Of a stretch of 64,000 nt of DNA, positions 32,349 to 42,066 are shown piece by piece. The stretch's first letter is position 1. Each line of letters begins with the position of its first letter. A program made the translations under genes and the position numbers. The notes under the pieces are model-generated. The model did no database searches. It was not told where the DNA came from and was given only the letters and a program-made list of their open reading frames with translations. Origin of the DNA: Saccharomycopsis fibuligera x Saccharomycopsis cf. fibuligera (Eukaryota; Ascomycota; Saccharomycetes; Ascoideales; Saccharomycopsidaceae); assembly GCA_001936135.1 (NCBI GenBank), contig CP012817.1, positions 3,968,001-4,032,000 of the forward strand, written 5' to 3'.

Positions 32349-34004
32349 TTGCTCCTGTTGTTGCTGCTGCTGTTGCTGTTGTTGTTGTGGCTGTTGCTGC
32401 TGCTGCTGCTGTTGTTGTTGTTGCTCCTGTTGTTGCTGCTGCTGTTGCTGTTGTTGTTGTGGCTGCTGTTGCGGCTGCTGTTGCGGCTGCTGTTGTGGTT
32501 GCAGCTGCTGGTTAGTGGCTAGCGTTGGTGCATTTACGATGCCCTCAACAGCTGCGGCTGTGGCTGCTGCTTCATCATAGCTCAGCTCCATAGGAGATGA
32601 CCTCTCGTAATCTTTTTTTTCCTTCGTGAACGGATTAACCAAAACTCGATCCGATGCTTTCTTTTTCAAGCCAAAGTAATCGCTATCATTGCTGAGCAAC
32701 GTTCCCAGAGCAGAATCTACTAGTGGACCACTAGTGCTGCTGATACTACTTGTGTTGTTCGTAGATGAGCCATTATAAGCATTATCGTTGCTGGTTGTGC
32801 GGTTAAGAGTGAGGTTGGTAGAATTACTATTGCTTATTATTGGAGGTTTATTGGACCCGTTAGCCACATTTATGCTGTTTCCGTTCTCGTCAAAACTATC
32901 TCTTAAGTGGTTTCTCTTGTTGTGCAAATTCTGGTTTGATGGAGAGCTCATGTTGCGCATTGGCGAGCCAACGTTTGGCGAACTTGTCAAGCTCGTCGGT
33001 GTAAGACTATTGGTATTGCCATTTATATTAGTATTGTTATTGTTATTGTTATTGTTATTGTTGGAAAAGTAGCTGGTCGATTCAACTACCGGAGTTTGCA
33101 GTGCTTTTGACTTTTGGTACTGTTTAACCATAGGAACCACATCTTCTTTGAGTCGATAAAAATTCTGATGAAGCTTTTTCAACTCATAATCTAGTCGGTC
33201 CACTGATTTTTCATGTACCGGTGAGCGAGAGGATCCTCTGCCATTTGTGTTTGAGTGCTGCTGATGCTGCTGCTGATGCTGATGCTGATGCTCGGACTCT
33301 TGGTTTGCAAGCGCAACTGAGTATGTGCTGACGATCTGGTCTGCCAAGTTAGCCAAGATCTGCTCAGTGATGGGAATGTACTTGTTGTAGTTACTATTAT
33401 TTGAAACGTTAGAATTTAACAATATGTCCACCAAATTCTCATCATTAGGCTGCCTTAGGATATAACTGTCCATCAACTGTTCAATGTTTTTTCTTAATAT
33501 CAACTTGATTTTCAAATCTTTTATTTTCATATCATTATAGTGCTGGTTGTTCAAATAGGGAAGAATATCTCCAGTGATATTGTTGTCTAGAAAGATTCGA
33601 GCAATTTCTTGGCTTTTGCTTATTCTATCCAAGTCGGGCAAGTTTACAAGCCAGTTATGAACTTCCAATCTTGACCACTCATAAAATTTTTTGTCACTGT
33701 TTGGATTGTTTTTGTCTGTGTATTTCGGGGAGGCTGGAGAAAGTGGTTTAACGTTTACAATGCGAAGATTGACGGCCTTTTTGGCGCTTTCAGTGCCACC
33801 GCCGCTACCTGGTACAGCAGCGAGAAGCGGTTTGGCTGAAGACTTCCGAAGGGCAAATGAGTTTTTGAATGCCACGTTATAGTTGTCGTGCTCCTGTTTA
33901 GTGGACGCGGTGGAAGAATCAGCCAGGTCCAAGCTGTCGGAGGAGTTCAAGACGGACTTGTCAAGAAGGAGAGATTCTGGTCTTTTGATGTTTTTTCGAT
34001 TCAT
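31536..34004 (-). CDS. STE50: Ste50-like SAM/RA adaptor with very long Gln-rich linker
   Basis: 822 residues from the ATG at 34004 (MNRKNIKRPESLLLDK). The frame continues upstream to a TTG at 34208 without family features. SAM domain at about 107-175 (FYEWSRLEVHNWLVNLPDLDRIS... LRKNIEQLMDSYIL). RA (Ras-association) domain at about 733-806 (DPCYKVLQKAMMKHKINNKDW... YVLVICYGDKERIL...PSFMIRQLEE). Ste50 links Ste11 (through SAM) to Cdc42 and Opy2 (through RA) in mating, filamentation and HOG pathways. The linker is far longer than in S. cerevisiae (346 residues in total) and includes poly-Asn and about 70 residues of imperfect poly-Gln with His at the end. No other domain is visible, so the extra length is linker. 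Confidence 0.93.
32296..32512 (-). repeat. Imperfect poly-Gln (CAG/CAA) tract in STE50 with 72-bp internal duplication
   Basis: Mixed CTG/TTG triplets on plus (CAG/CAA on coding). A block with the marker GCTCCT (Glu codon) occurs at 32351 and again at 32423, exactly 72 bp later, with matching flanks (about 32331-32393 and 32403-32465). This suggests an in-frame segmental duplication on top of slippage. GGCTG (Pro codon) interruptions follow. Confidence 0.92.
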
Positions 34005-34663
34005 GATGTAGATGATTGCTCTTTTATCTTGGAGATGAGAAGCAGATGGGAGGGGTATAAAGGGGATCAACGAGATAGAGTAAAGTCTTGAGTCTGCCCA
34101 GCGGATAGAAGAAACCCTAAAAAGACCAGAAGCGTTGCGGTGGAACTGAAAGCGATAGAAAAAAAGGACAAAAACAGTAAAATGGGAAAAGCCTACCGGA
34201 AACGGCAACTAAGGGGCAGCGTAAGATCGTGTGTGAGACAGGTCAGTAGCTCTTAGGGCGAGCAGGAACCGCGAAAAACCGAATGGAACTGAGCAATCCC
34301 CAAGCGATATTTTCCGGGGAAAAAAAGAGTGAAAGAAGAGAGAGCACAGTGTAGCGACACTGAGAGCAAAAGACTGGTACGGCGTATCGTATAGTGAAGA
34401 TACTGGTGGGTGTTACTATTGTGCCCGTGTGGAGGTATCTTCGGTTCTTCTCTTTTTGGTATACTCAAGTAGAGAGAATATACTTGATTGCAGTCGTGGT
34501 GGTCACATGATAGCGCACGTGGACTGCAAAGAAAATTTTCAGTGTCTGCGATTCGGACAATAACGAAGCGCAGCGGATAGCCAAGTGATGGAATATAACA
34601 GTGTAAACAGTTTCAGTACACAGTAGATACTCATCGACGATATTACTACATTTGCAAGCAAGC
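34005..34663. promoter_or_regulatory. Divergent STE50/RRP7 promoter with RRPE and PAC-like motifs
   Basis: GAAAATTTTC at 34531-34540 is an RRPE-type motif. CTCATCG at 34630-34636 is the PAC core (CGATGAG on minus), about 28 bases before the RRP7 ATG. CACGTG at 34516-34521 is a Cbf1-type E-box. RRPE plus PAC is the ribosome-biogenesis regulon signature in yeasts, in keeping with RRP7. Factor binding is inferred. Confidence 0.6.
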
Positions 34664-35632
34664 ATGGCGGTGTTGAAGCAAGACGAGATCAAAGGCTTCA
34701 GGGTTCTCCCGGTGAGAGTCCCTTCTAGTAAATCTATAGCCAAGATATACCCACAAAAAGAGCTTATCCATTATATTTACTTGAAGCAGCATCTGCTTAA
34801 AACCAAAGACCCACAACAGGATGAGAAAAACGACAAAAGTGTATTTGTCATCAACTTGCCCAAAGATATCGACATCAAATCATTACGTGACTTGTTTAGA
34901 CAAGTCTCCGATGCGTCCCTCATCCAGGAGTATTCCATCGTTAATAGCCTTAACGAAAGAAATGACGTTGATTTGAATAAGCTTACCAGCGAGTTCTTTG
35001 ATGCTGAGAATAAAGAGTTCAATCAGCAGCAGCAGCAGCAGCAGCAGCCAGACCAGCAGAAATTCAATACTCAAAATCTAAGATTCCCAATAAATACTGG
35101 AATAGTAACGTTTGTTGATAAGTCAGCCCTCAAATTGTTCTTGAACAATGTAAAGAAACTTACATCCAAGGCCAAAGCATGGTCCAGCTTTCCCGTGTAT
35201 GAATCTTCACAGTCTGCAAGCTATTTGAAATTCATTGATATATACAAGAGCAAAATTTATAATATCAACGACTTGAAGCAGCAGATAAATGTATCTTTGG
35301 CTAATTTCAATAGACGGGAGCAAGAAGAAATGGACCAACTCCAAGAGAGCGCCACTATTGTGGACGATGATGGATTCCAATTGGTGGTCAGTAAACACAG
35401 AAAGACAAAGGCGGCCATTATGGGCAAAACCAACCGCTTGAAGTTGGCCACCAACCAGGACTTGAATAACGAGGCCACAAAAAAATCCAAAAAGAAGGAA
35501 AAACAGGATTTCTACAGATTTCAAATCAGAGAAAGAAAGAAGCAAGAAATGAATCAGTTATTGATGAAATTCAAAGAAGACCAAGCGAGAATCAGAGCTC
35601 TCAGGGACAAGAAAAGATTCAGACCTTACTGA
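34664..35632 (+). CDS. RRP7: Rrp7, SSU processome / UTP-C component
   Basis: 322 residues from ATG 34664 (MAVLKQDEIKGFRVLPVRVPSSKS); the frame extends only four codons upstream to a TTG. The N-terminal half is a divergent RRM-like domain (SVFVINLPKDIDIKSLRDLFRQV), interrupted by a short poly-Gln tract (DNA near 35023-35048). The basic C-terminus has the conserved Rrp7 tail DGFQLVVSKHRKTKAAIM... FYRFQIRERKKQEMNQLLMKFKEDQARI. It acts in the nucleolus in 18S rRNA maturation. Length is close to the S. cerevisiae protein (297). Confidence 0.93.
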   Translation: MAVLKQDEIKGFRVLPVRVPSSKSIAKIYPQKELIHYIYLKQHLLKTKDPQQDEKNDKSVFVINLPKDIDIKSLRDLFRQVSDASLIQEYSIVNSLNERNDVDLNKLTSEFFDAENKEFNQQQQQQQQPDQQKFNTQNLRFPINTGIVTFVDKSALKLFLNNVKKLTSKAKAWSSFPVYESSQSASYLKFIDIYKSKIYNINDLKQQINVSLANFNRREQEEMDQLQESATIVDDDGFQLVVSKHRKTKAAIMGKTNRLKLATNQDLNNEATKKSKKKEKQDFYRFQIRERKKQEMNQLLMKFKEDQARIRALRDKKRFRPY

Positions 35633-35978
35633 TTGCTTGGTGCGTTGTGCCATCATATATTATATTTCAGTTCAATCGTGGTCCTTGGCTAACCTTTGGA
35701 AATCATTGCATGTGACAACAGACTTGTTTCAGGACATTGCTTGTGTACTGTTTTTGCAAGGCTTTGTTTATTTGAACTTCGAAACACTCATTAATCATTA
35801 TCCATCATAAATGTACATTAAATCTACTGTTTATAATACAATCATAATAACTGTAGAAAATCTCTTGTGTAATTTTCTTTGCCGAACTTGTAACACTTTG
35901 TAGACTTTTAGCCTCCTTCAACCATATACACGTGCAGCTACAACTTTCTACCTAGACTACTTCCTCCCCAATAATGCT
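35633..35978. other. Short convergent intergenic region, RRP7/GRH1
   Basis: 346 bases of AT-rich 3' flanks; nothing further seen. Confidence 0.6.
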
Positions 35979-37364
35979 TCAGTGCTTGACCGGTGGGGGC
36001 GGCAAAGAACCTTCCTTTCCAACAGCTGGCTTCGTTTTTATTCTGACGTCCAACTTTTCACTTTTGGCTGTTTCCTCTGCAAAATAGTCTGCAAAATCAC
36101 CTTCAGTCACTGTCGGATGCTTCTTCTTTCTTCTGCTACTCACCGGCGGTGGTGCTGGTGCCGTCAAACTGTCGGCACTCACCAAGCTGCCACGATGTGT
36201 TTCACTCGCACTGGCGCTTGGCGGTGGTGCGCCTTCGCCGGTATTGGCCGCCGAGGTAGCTTGATCCGCATCAGCGCCACCTGCCTGGCCGGATAACTGT
36301 GCAGGAATAAACTCAGTGCTGGCATTAGGATAGTTGAACAATGTCTGTCCTGGGGCCTGTAAGTAATGGCTGCTGCTATTTTGCGACTGGGCGTTACTGT
36401 GATGGCCGCTGTGGTTGCTGCCGTTACTGGCGTAAAGAGAATCTGGATCATTGCCAATACCACCAATAGCGTGCTCGAACTTGCCCACTACCTGAGGCAA
36501 ACGATGCAAGTAGCCATAACCCACGCCACAACCAAGGATTCCATTGCCGCCCCAGCTGGTGTGTGGGAAAATGGTGACTGGTCTGACAACATCGAAATCA
36601 TGATTGTACACGTATAGCTGAATTTTGCAGTCGTTTGGGGCACGGTTGTATATCGAAGTGATCACTCTGGAAAACAAGTTTTCGCCGCCCGTGGCGAAAA
36701 GCCCATCATTGGCTCCAATGATATAGTCGGCATGCGGTAGAAGACCGCATTGCTCGGCCGGAGAATTCGGCTGTATTTCTAGGACATGGTATACGTATGT
36801 TGCGGTGATAAGCGGGGTGGCTTGCACTGAAAACCCTAACGTTTGGAATTTGTTGTTGGTGACCGCCTTGGTGTGTGGGTCTACCAAGTACCCATCGCTG
36901 TTGTACACCACATTGCCTGGATTCTCGAACGGCTCAACATTCGGCACATGGACGTCCCGTAGGATTCCGCCTTTTGCGTTCCATACGTTAAAAGTGACTG
37001 GTCTGTTGACGCAGTTTTGGATTTCCTGAACGAACAAGTTGTAATCGGGAACATTGTCTTTGGAACTGCCGGTGCCTGCGCCGCCACTACCGGCAATCGC
37101 AGCAGCAGCAACAGCGGTGTTGGAACTACCAGCGCTCAAAAGTTCGTGGTTGTTGATTCCCACAATGTAGTCAAACCATGGCTCTAGCCCAAGGGAGTCG
37201 GCAGCAGAGCCCTTTTCAACATGCAAAACTCTGAAGCCAAAGGAGGTGTTGGCTGGCTGGAAATATGGGTCCTCCTCGGTGTTGATCAAGTTGGAAGACG
37301 TGGCTATGATGGTCTCGGCCGACTGCTCAAGGGTCTTGACAAAGTTTTTGGCAAAAGAAAACAT
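35979..37364 (-). CDS. GRH1: GRASP-family Golgi protein Grh1
   Basis: 461 residues from ATG 37364, giving MFSFAKNFVKTLEQS, very like the S. cerevisiae N-terminus MFRIAKNLVRTFEQS. This is an amphipathic helix whose Met-Phe start suits NatC acetylation and Golgi membrane binding. The open frame upstream to 37496 starts at TTG and is unlike the family. PDZ-like repeat 1: FGFRVLHVEKGSAADSLGL...FDYIVGIN. PDZ-like repeat 2: LGFSVQATPLITATYVYH...NSPAEQCGLLPHADYIIGANDGLFATGGE. The conserved GWGGNGILGCGVGYGYLHRLP-like close follows (split here for length). The C-terminal 140 residues are a Ser/Pro-rich tail. Grh1 works with coiled-coil Bug1 in COPII capture and in unconventional secretion. Confidence 0.95.
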   Translation of the reverse strand: MFSFAKNFVKTLEQSAETIIATSSNLINTEEDPYFQPANTSFGFRVLHVEKGSAADSLGLEPWFDYIVGINNHELLSAGSSNTAVAAAAIAGSGGAGTGSSKDNVPDYNLFVQEIQNCVNRPVTFNVWNAKGGILRDVHVPNVEPFENPGNVVYNSDGYLVDPHTKAVTNNKFQTLGFSVQATPLITATYVYHVLEIQPNSPAEQCGLLPHADYIIGANDGLFATGGENLFSRVITSIYNRAPNDCKIQLYVYNHDFDVVRPVTIFPHTSWGGNGILGCGVGYGYLHRLPQVVGKFEHAIGGIGNDPDSLYASNGSNHSGHHSNAQSQNSSSHYLQAPGQTLFNYPNASTEFIPAQLSGQAGGADADQATSAANTGEGAPPPSASASETHRGSLVSADSLTAPAPPPVSSRRKKKHPTVTEGDFADYFAEETAKSEKLDVRIKTKPAVGKEGSLPPPPVKH

Positions 37365-38092
37365 TATGGCGGATAGCTGTTCCAAAAGATGCTGGTTCGG
37401 TTTCAATTGTATAGCTGCCGCGAGCTGAAACACGTCGTTGTGGTTCTCGCTGCTCTTGTCTGCCAACGCTGTTGTGTATTGTTCGTCTATTTCCAACCCT
37501 TAGTGGAGAAGCAGCAAGGGCACTTTTGCCTAGGGGCACCACGTAAACTCTAAACGCACGAGCGGTGGAGTGCTCTCTTGGGATTGCTAGGGACACTACG
37601 GATCCCTCTTGTGACACCTGCAGCGTCATACAGCGGTATGCTTCAGCCCGCTGTTCTGCCCCGAGGTTCTTCCGTGCACCGAGCTGCCGTAAGCTTTCGG
37701 CCGATCACCGTTGCCTCCCCAAAACCCTGTCGTTCACAGCGACACACCAGCCGCCCAAGGACTTCTGTCTCACTCGAGTCACGGTTTGCCTGTCGGCTCC
37801 TCCAAGCGACGTGTACAGGCCACCGTCTGGGTGCGGTATGGAAGCTTTGGCGAGATGTAATCTCGAAGGCGTTCCCAACAGGCCCCTATACTTCTTATTT
37901 GCAGCGATCCAAGTTTTGTTGTTGTCGCTTGTGTTTGCTGCTTTCTCGATTCAAACTTTCCTCGTGCGCTCTGCACGATTGTGAGAGTGAAGAGAGGCTA
38001 ACTCGCATTGCTCTTTTTCATGTTATTTTTGCCTAGCGCCGGGAATTTCACATCGTTTCATTCCCAATGGTGTATTTTGATATTTTTATCCT

Positions 38093-38130
<38 letters not shown>

Positions 38131-38997
38131 CGTCTCACACTTTGTAATAAAGCAACACCGTCTGTTGTGCTACTTTTGCATCCGCATTTCGCCTTCCTGT
38201 CAGACTTCAGATTTCAGATTCCAGATTTCGAAATCCATTGTGCGCTATTGTCTCTACAAACGCACCTTGAAAACGCCCTCATCGGTAGCCAGGCACTGCA
38301 AACGCAAAACTCTAACGGTTAGCTTGCACTGTAAATCTCTGATCTGCCTGTGAGCAATTACTGTGCTCCTCGACCACTGAGGCCCACGCAAGCATATATA
38401 GCATATATGATAGACTGGTGCTAATAATACCTTGGTAAAAACAGCCACTTTGCATGGTTGCTTAAGCTAAATTTGTTAAAACGCTACCGAATCCTTCTTT
38501 TGACGCATTTAATTTCGCTTTTTCTGCTTTAGTCCCCCAGCACAATGCACTCTTATTGCTTGATTCATGTTTGCATATTCATCATCATACACTACCAACA
38601 ACGATTAGTGTTTCACTTACATTCAACTTCCCTCTTTGCGCTGTCAGGCAAGGATGTTGGCGTATAACTTTCCGTCTAAATCAGTGTAGACAGCCATGCG
38701 GCATAACTGGTCTCTGTAGTTGCAGAAGGATATAATGGGGAAACCGGTTCCTTAGTATATATTCTCACTGTTTCCTCCAGTTCTGGGTACTTGGCTGTGT
38801 AGTAATTTCAAAATAAAAAAAAAAAAAATTAAGAATAAAAACAAAAATAAAAATAAAAACAGAAAGAGAGAAAGAAGAACATACAATCAATCATCCTTTT
38901 CCGTTGAATTTAAGATATCCTCAAATCTCCCTTTTACGCACCTCCAAGGACATTTTCTTTGAAGACCTTTTATATTCGGTTTTTCCATACTGACTCT
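37365..38997. other. Divergent intergenic region, GRH1 / hydrolase
   Basis: 1.63 kb. The GRH1-proximal part (37500-37960) is GC-richer than average. Then come a 36-base T tract and an AT-rich hydrolase promoter with ATATATTCTC near 38755 and CT/A-rich leader. ORFs in the GC-rich part (37565-37984, 37578-38036) overlap in different frames and show no domains. Confidence 0.6.
38095..38130 (+). repeat. Poly(T) tract, 36 bases
   Basis: Uninterrupted T36, marking the change from the GC-rich GRH1 side to the AT-rich hydrolase side of the promoter region. Confidence 0.93.
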
Positions 38998-40326
38998 ATG
39001 GGAGACGAAAGAGCTACCGGCCTTAACAGCACAACCAAGTATGCAAGATGCAGCAGCAACAACATCGCCGATACGAAAGACAAGTCAAACGACGAATACA
39101 GAGAAGCAATTGACCCAGTCTTGAGTCTGTGGGTCCAGGATGGTAAGCTTCCGATGGTGGTTGCTGGTGCAGTCACCAAAGACGATGGACTCGTTTACTT
39201 GAACGCATTTGGGTCCAACAATGTTCACGACACAACTGACAAAACTACTCCTGACACGGTATTCGAACTTTATTCGGTCACCAAGTTCATCACAGCTACT
39301 GCTTTATTGCAGTTGTTGGAACAGGGCGAAATTGTTTCCATCGATGATCCAGTGGAAAAATATGTTTCTGAGATCAAAGACATAAAAGTGTTGGAAGGAT
39401 TTGACGCGGTTACTGACGAGCCAATCTTGGTAGAACCGAGAACCAAGGTGACGATCCGTCATTTATTAACCCATACTTCTGGGTTTTCCTACCTTTTCAG
39501 TAACAAAGGCTATGTCAAGCTTCAGCAAGTCAATAAAAATGACCACTACGATATGCACAAGTCTAGATGGAAAGAAGATTTCAATGTCCCGTTGGTTTTT
39601 CACCCAGGTGAGAAGTGGCATTACGGTTGTAACATTGAATGGGTGGGCAAGATTGTTGAAAATGTCTCTGGTATGACCCTTGATGCTTATATGCAGCAAA
39701 ACATTTTCAGGCCTTTGGGAATCGAAGGCAGAATCACTTTTATCAGAAAAGCCGAACATTTGGTAAATAGTGCAAAGCTTCATCATCGGTGCCCACAAGA
39801 TGCGTCATTGAAGCCGATTGCGGACTATGCCCCACGATATCCCGAGTTTCATGCCGGCGGGTTTGGGCTTCATGGCAGCGTGAAGGATTTATTAGCAATC
39901 CTTGAGATCTTTTTGCACAACGGTAGATCACCTCGCACTGGGGCACAAATCTTGACACCAAAGACATTGGAAATGTATGTGTTTACAAACTTGTTGCCAG
40001 AAGGCGGATTGCCGGTGAAACAACCAGATGCTCCCTTAAAGCATTTACTAATTCCTTGTAACGTGGTGCCACTGGAAACAATGTACAGTTGGACTGCTTT
40101 GTTTTGCCAATTACCAATGGCATTGCCTACTGGGAGACTGGCGGGGAGTTACTTTTGGGGAGGCATGACCCACTCTATTTACTGGTTAGATATCGCTAAA
40201 GGGGTGGTTGGCATTGCGGCTACCCAAGTCTTTCCGTTTGGTGACAAATATGGTACTGTTTTTGGTTCATCATTTGAAAAAGCGCTTTATTCAGTTTTGG
40301 ACCAGAAGAAACTCAGCAAGGCATAG
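38998..40326 (+). CDS. Serine beta-lactamase-fold hydrolase / esterase
   Basis: 442 residues from the first in-frame ATG at 38998; the frame opens 13 codons earlier at TTG. Family features of class C beta-lactamase / EstB-like proteins: SxxK motif Ser93-Val-Thr-Lys96 in FELYSVTKFITA (nucleophile and base), RHLLTHTSGF, PGEKWHYGCNIEWVGKIVE with the conserved Tyr, HAGGFGLHGSVKDL, and the third-box region SYFWGGMTHSIYWLD with GIAATQVFPFGDK. No signal peptide or membrane segment, so probably cytosolic. Substrate unknown; fungal relatives act as esterases or transesterases. A CTG codon lies in GR(CTG)AGSYFWGG, where Ser would also be acceptable. Confidence 0.9.
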   Translation: MGDERATGLNSTTKYARCSSNNIADTKDKSNDEYREAIDPVLSLWVQDGKLPMVVAGAVTKDDGLVYLNAFGSNNVHDTTDKTTPDTVFELYSVTKFITATALLQLLEQGEIVSIDDPVEKYVSEIKDIKVLEGFDAVTDEPILVEPRTKVTIRHLLTHTSGFSYLFSNKGYVKLQQVNKNDHYDMHKSRWKEDFNVPLVFHPGEKWHYGCNIEWVGKIVENVSGMTLDAYMQQNIFRPLGIEGRITFIRKAEHLVNSAKLHHRCPQDASLKPIADYAPRYPEFHAGGFGLHGSVKDLLAILEIFLHNGRSPRTGAQILTPKTLEMYVFTNLLPEGGLPVKQPDAPLKHLLIPCNVVPLETMYSWTALFCQLPMALPTGRLAGSYFWGGMTHSIYWLDIAKGVVGIAATQVFPFGDKYGTVFGSSFEKALYSVLDQKKLSKA

Positions 40327-40923
40327 ATATATTAATCCCTCTGTTTCATTCTCTTTTCTTATACTATATTCTCTTCTGGTTTATGCTTGGTTTTTTGATT
40401 TTTCGTTTTTCAAATTGCTTCTATTATAATGCTTCTATTATTATGCTTTTTTTTTTTTTTTTATCTTGAATGGCGCTTTTCTAATCACTACTTATACTAT
40501 GTACCTTATAGACTATATTATATTCTACCCTGTCTGGCGCTATTAAATCAAAAAATTTCATTTTCAAGATGTTTTTTTGATATTTCGGTAATATAAAACA
40601 AAAATGTTGCGACTGAGCACAATAATGCTTTTTATGCACAGGTGCTCCATAGAGCGAAACGGAGACATTAACAATCTGAATCGGTTGTCTGCGAGGTTAT
40701 AGGGTATTCGATTACCACTACCATGACCCGCAATTACCTTTTTTTTGTAAATCTTTGCAAAAAAAATTTTTCTATTATCTTTAGTTTTGATTTTGTAACT
40801 TCAGATAATTGGCTTCCCCCAAAAAACTAATTGCAATGATTTGCTCTGTTTGGTGATATCATGGCCAGCAGAAAATTGCAGGTGCAGTAGCTGAACGAGT
40901 TGAGGCTCGTTTGGCTTAGGTCT

Positions 40924-40957
<34 letters not shown>

Positions 40958-40982
40958 TCTAAATTTTTCTCTAGCATTAATT
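40327..40982. other. Intergenic region with T tract
   Basis: AT-rich hydrolase 3' flank and a promoter. T30 tract at 40926-40955, about 27 bases before the next ATG. No RNA gene recognised. Confidence 0.6.
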
Positions 40983-41243
40983 ATGCTGCGCACTATTGTC
41001 TCGCGTCATTCACTATTTGCAAGGTTTAAACAAGCTTCAAGTTCTTTACCAATAGAAACTTTTAGCCAAAAAAAAGGTTTCGTATCAAAAGATATGCAAA
41101 GAAGGACTTCATCATTTAATCAACAAAGTAGTAATTTTATTGTAGCCACTGTGAACGTTAAAAAAAAAGTAAATAATGCAAAGGCGGTAACCAGTGTGTC
41201 AATGCAACTGGCTATGGAAAAAAGAAAAACGAATAAAAGTTAA
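40983..41243 (+). CDS. Small hypothetical protein, putative mitochondrial presequence
   Basis: 86 codons from an ATG. MLRTIVSRHSLFARFKQASSSL is Arg/Ser/hydrophobic with no acidic residue until later, as in a mitochondrial targeting presequence. The rest is Lys-rich with no domain I recognise. It is convergent with SDH7, whose stop is 80 bases away. Placement between two real genes and the presequence-like start favour a gene; the small size and lack of homology argue caution. Confidence 0.45.
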   Translation: MLRTIVSRHSLFARFKQASSSLPIETFSQKKGFVSKDMQRRTSSFNQQSSNFIVATVNVKKKVNNAKAVTSVSMQLAMEKRKTNKS

Positions 41244-41322
41244 ATCGTTAATAACTAAATATGTACATGAAATAGCGATCTGCTGTGATGACCCAAAAGT
41301 GCTCTCCGTAAGCTCGTCTTAT

Positions 41323-41833
41323 TTAGTGCAATTTGTCATTGTCCAATAGAAGGTCCTCTTTGTTAGCGTCTTGTTCCGCAACTTTTTTAGTTTCTTTCAT
41401 AAGTTCATATAGCTGGGAGGAATGTTAGTATTTGAGTAAAAAGAATAAAAATGAATAAAAATGAAAAAAAAAAAAAAAAAATTTTTTTCATTGGTAATAT
41501 AGTGCAAAAACCTACCTGGCCCACTTGTTGAGGTGACATCTTGTCCAAATCCTGCTGGGTCAACCCGGCTTCCCTCCAACTATTACCACTAATGGCATTC
41601 AAGTAGTCTTGCCAACTGGTTAAGAACCCGACGATGTGTAGTGGATTGTCTATGTCCTTATGCGCATGGAACTCTGCCTTCACGTACTGATCCCCCAAGG
41701 AGCGCTGCAACTCTGGTAAGTACTTGCGATGACCGCGGAGAATTCTTCTGTAAAGCTGAAGTGGCGGCAATAATGGAGGCACTTTTCTGGCCGGTCTTCT
41801 TGGTTTCACCATCAAGGGTATTGTTGCTCTCAT
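41323..41833 (-). CDS. SDH7: Succinate dehydrogenase assembly factor Sdh7/Acn9 (SDHAF3), one intron
   Basis: Spliced minus-strand gene: exon 1 41833-41516, exon 2 41412-41323, 135 residues (S. cerevisiae about 133). Exon 1 encodes an Arg-rich mitochondrial N-terminus, the LYR motif at residues 27-29 ([16 protein letters not shown]), then [19 protein letters not shown] and FLTSWQDYL, all typical of SDHAF3. Exon 2 supplies [18 protein letters not shown] and a C-terminal DNDKLH. Joining MSPQQVGQ to LYELM restores the family sequence. The protein shields the iron-sulfur subunit Sdh2 during complex II assembly in the matrix. Without splicing the frame runs into a poly-Phe artefact. Confidence 0.93.
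41413..41515 (-). other. SDH7 intron (103 bases, unusual GTAGGT donor)
   Basis: On the minus strand: donor CAG|GTAGGT at 41515, branch point TACTAAC at 41430-41424, acceptor CAG ending at 41413. The donor differs from the usual GTATGT at position 4. The intron contains a long A tract on plus (T on coding). Confidence 0.9.
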
Positions 41834-42012
41834 TATGTTTGATTTATGTAAGTTGTATGTTTTGCTGCTTGCGCGTTTGACGGTATCAACAGCACACGCT
41901 CGTGTTCTTCAGATGTATTTCTTAACTTTCGTCGCTCAGCAAAATGAAAAAAAGCAAGAATCAATAGATATTGAGGGTCGTGATTGCAGCGTCCAGAGGC
42001 ATGAGTATGCGT

Positions 42013-42066
<54 letters not shown>

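Noticed and set aside
32279-32522. Poly-Leu and poly-Val/Ala ORFs opposite STE50
   Set aside because: Other-frame readings of the CAG/CAA tract.
34005-34208. Upstream in-frame extension of STE50
   Set aside because: Opens at TTG with no family similarity; ATG at 34004 gives a normal Ste50 N-terminus.
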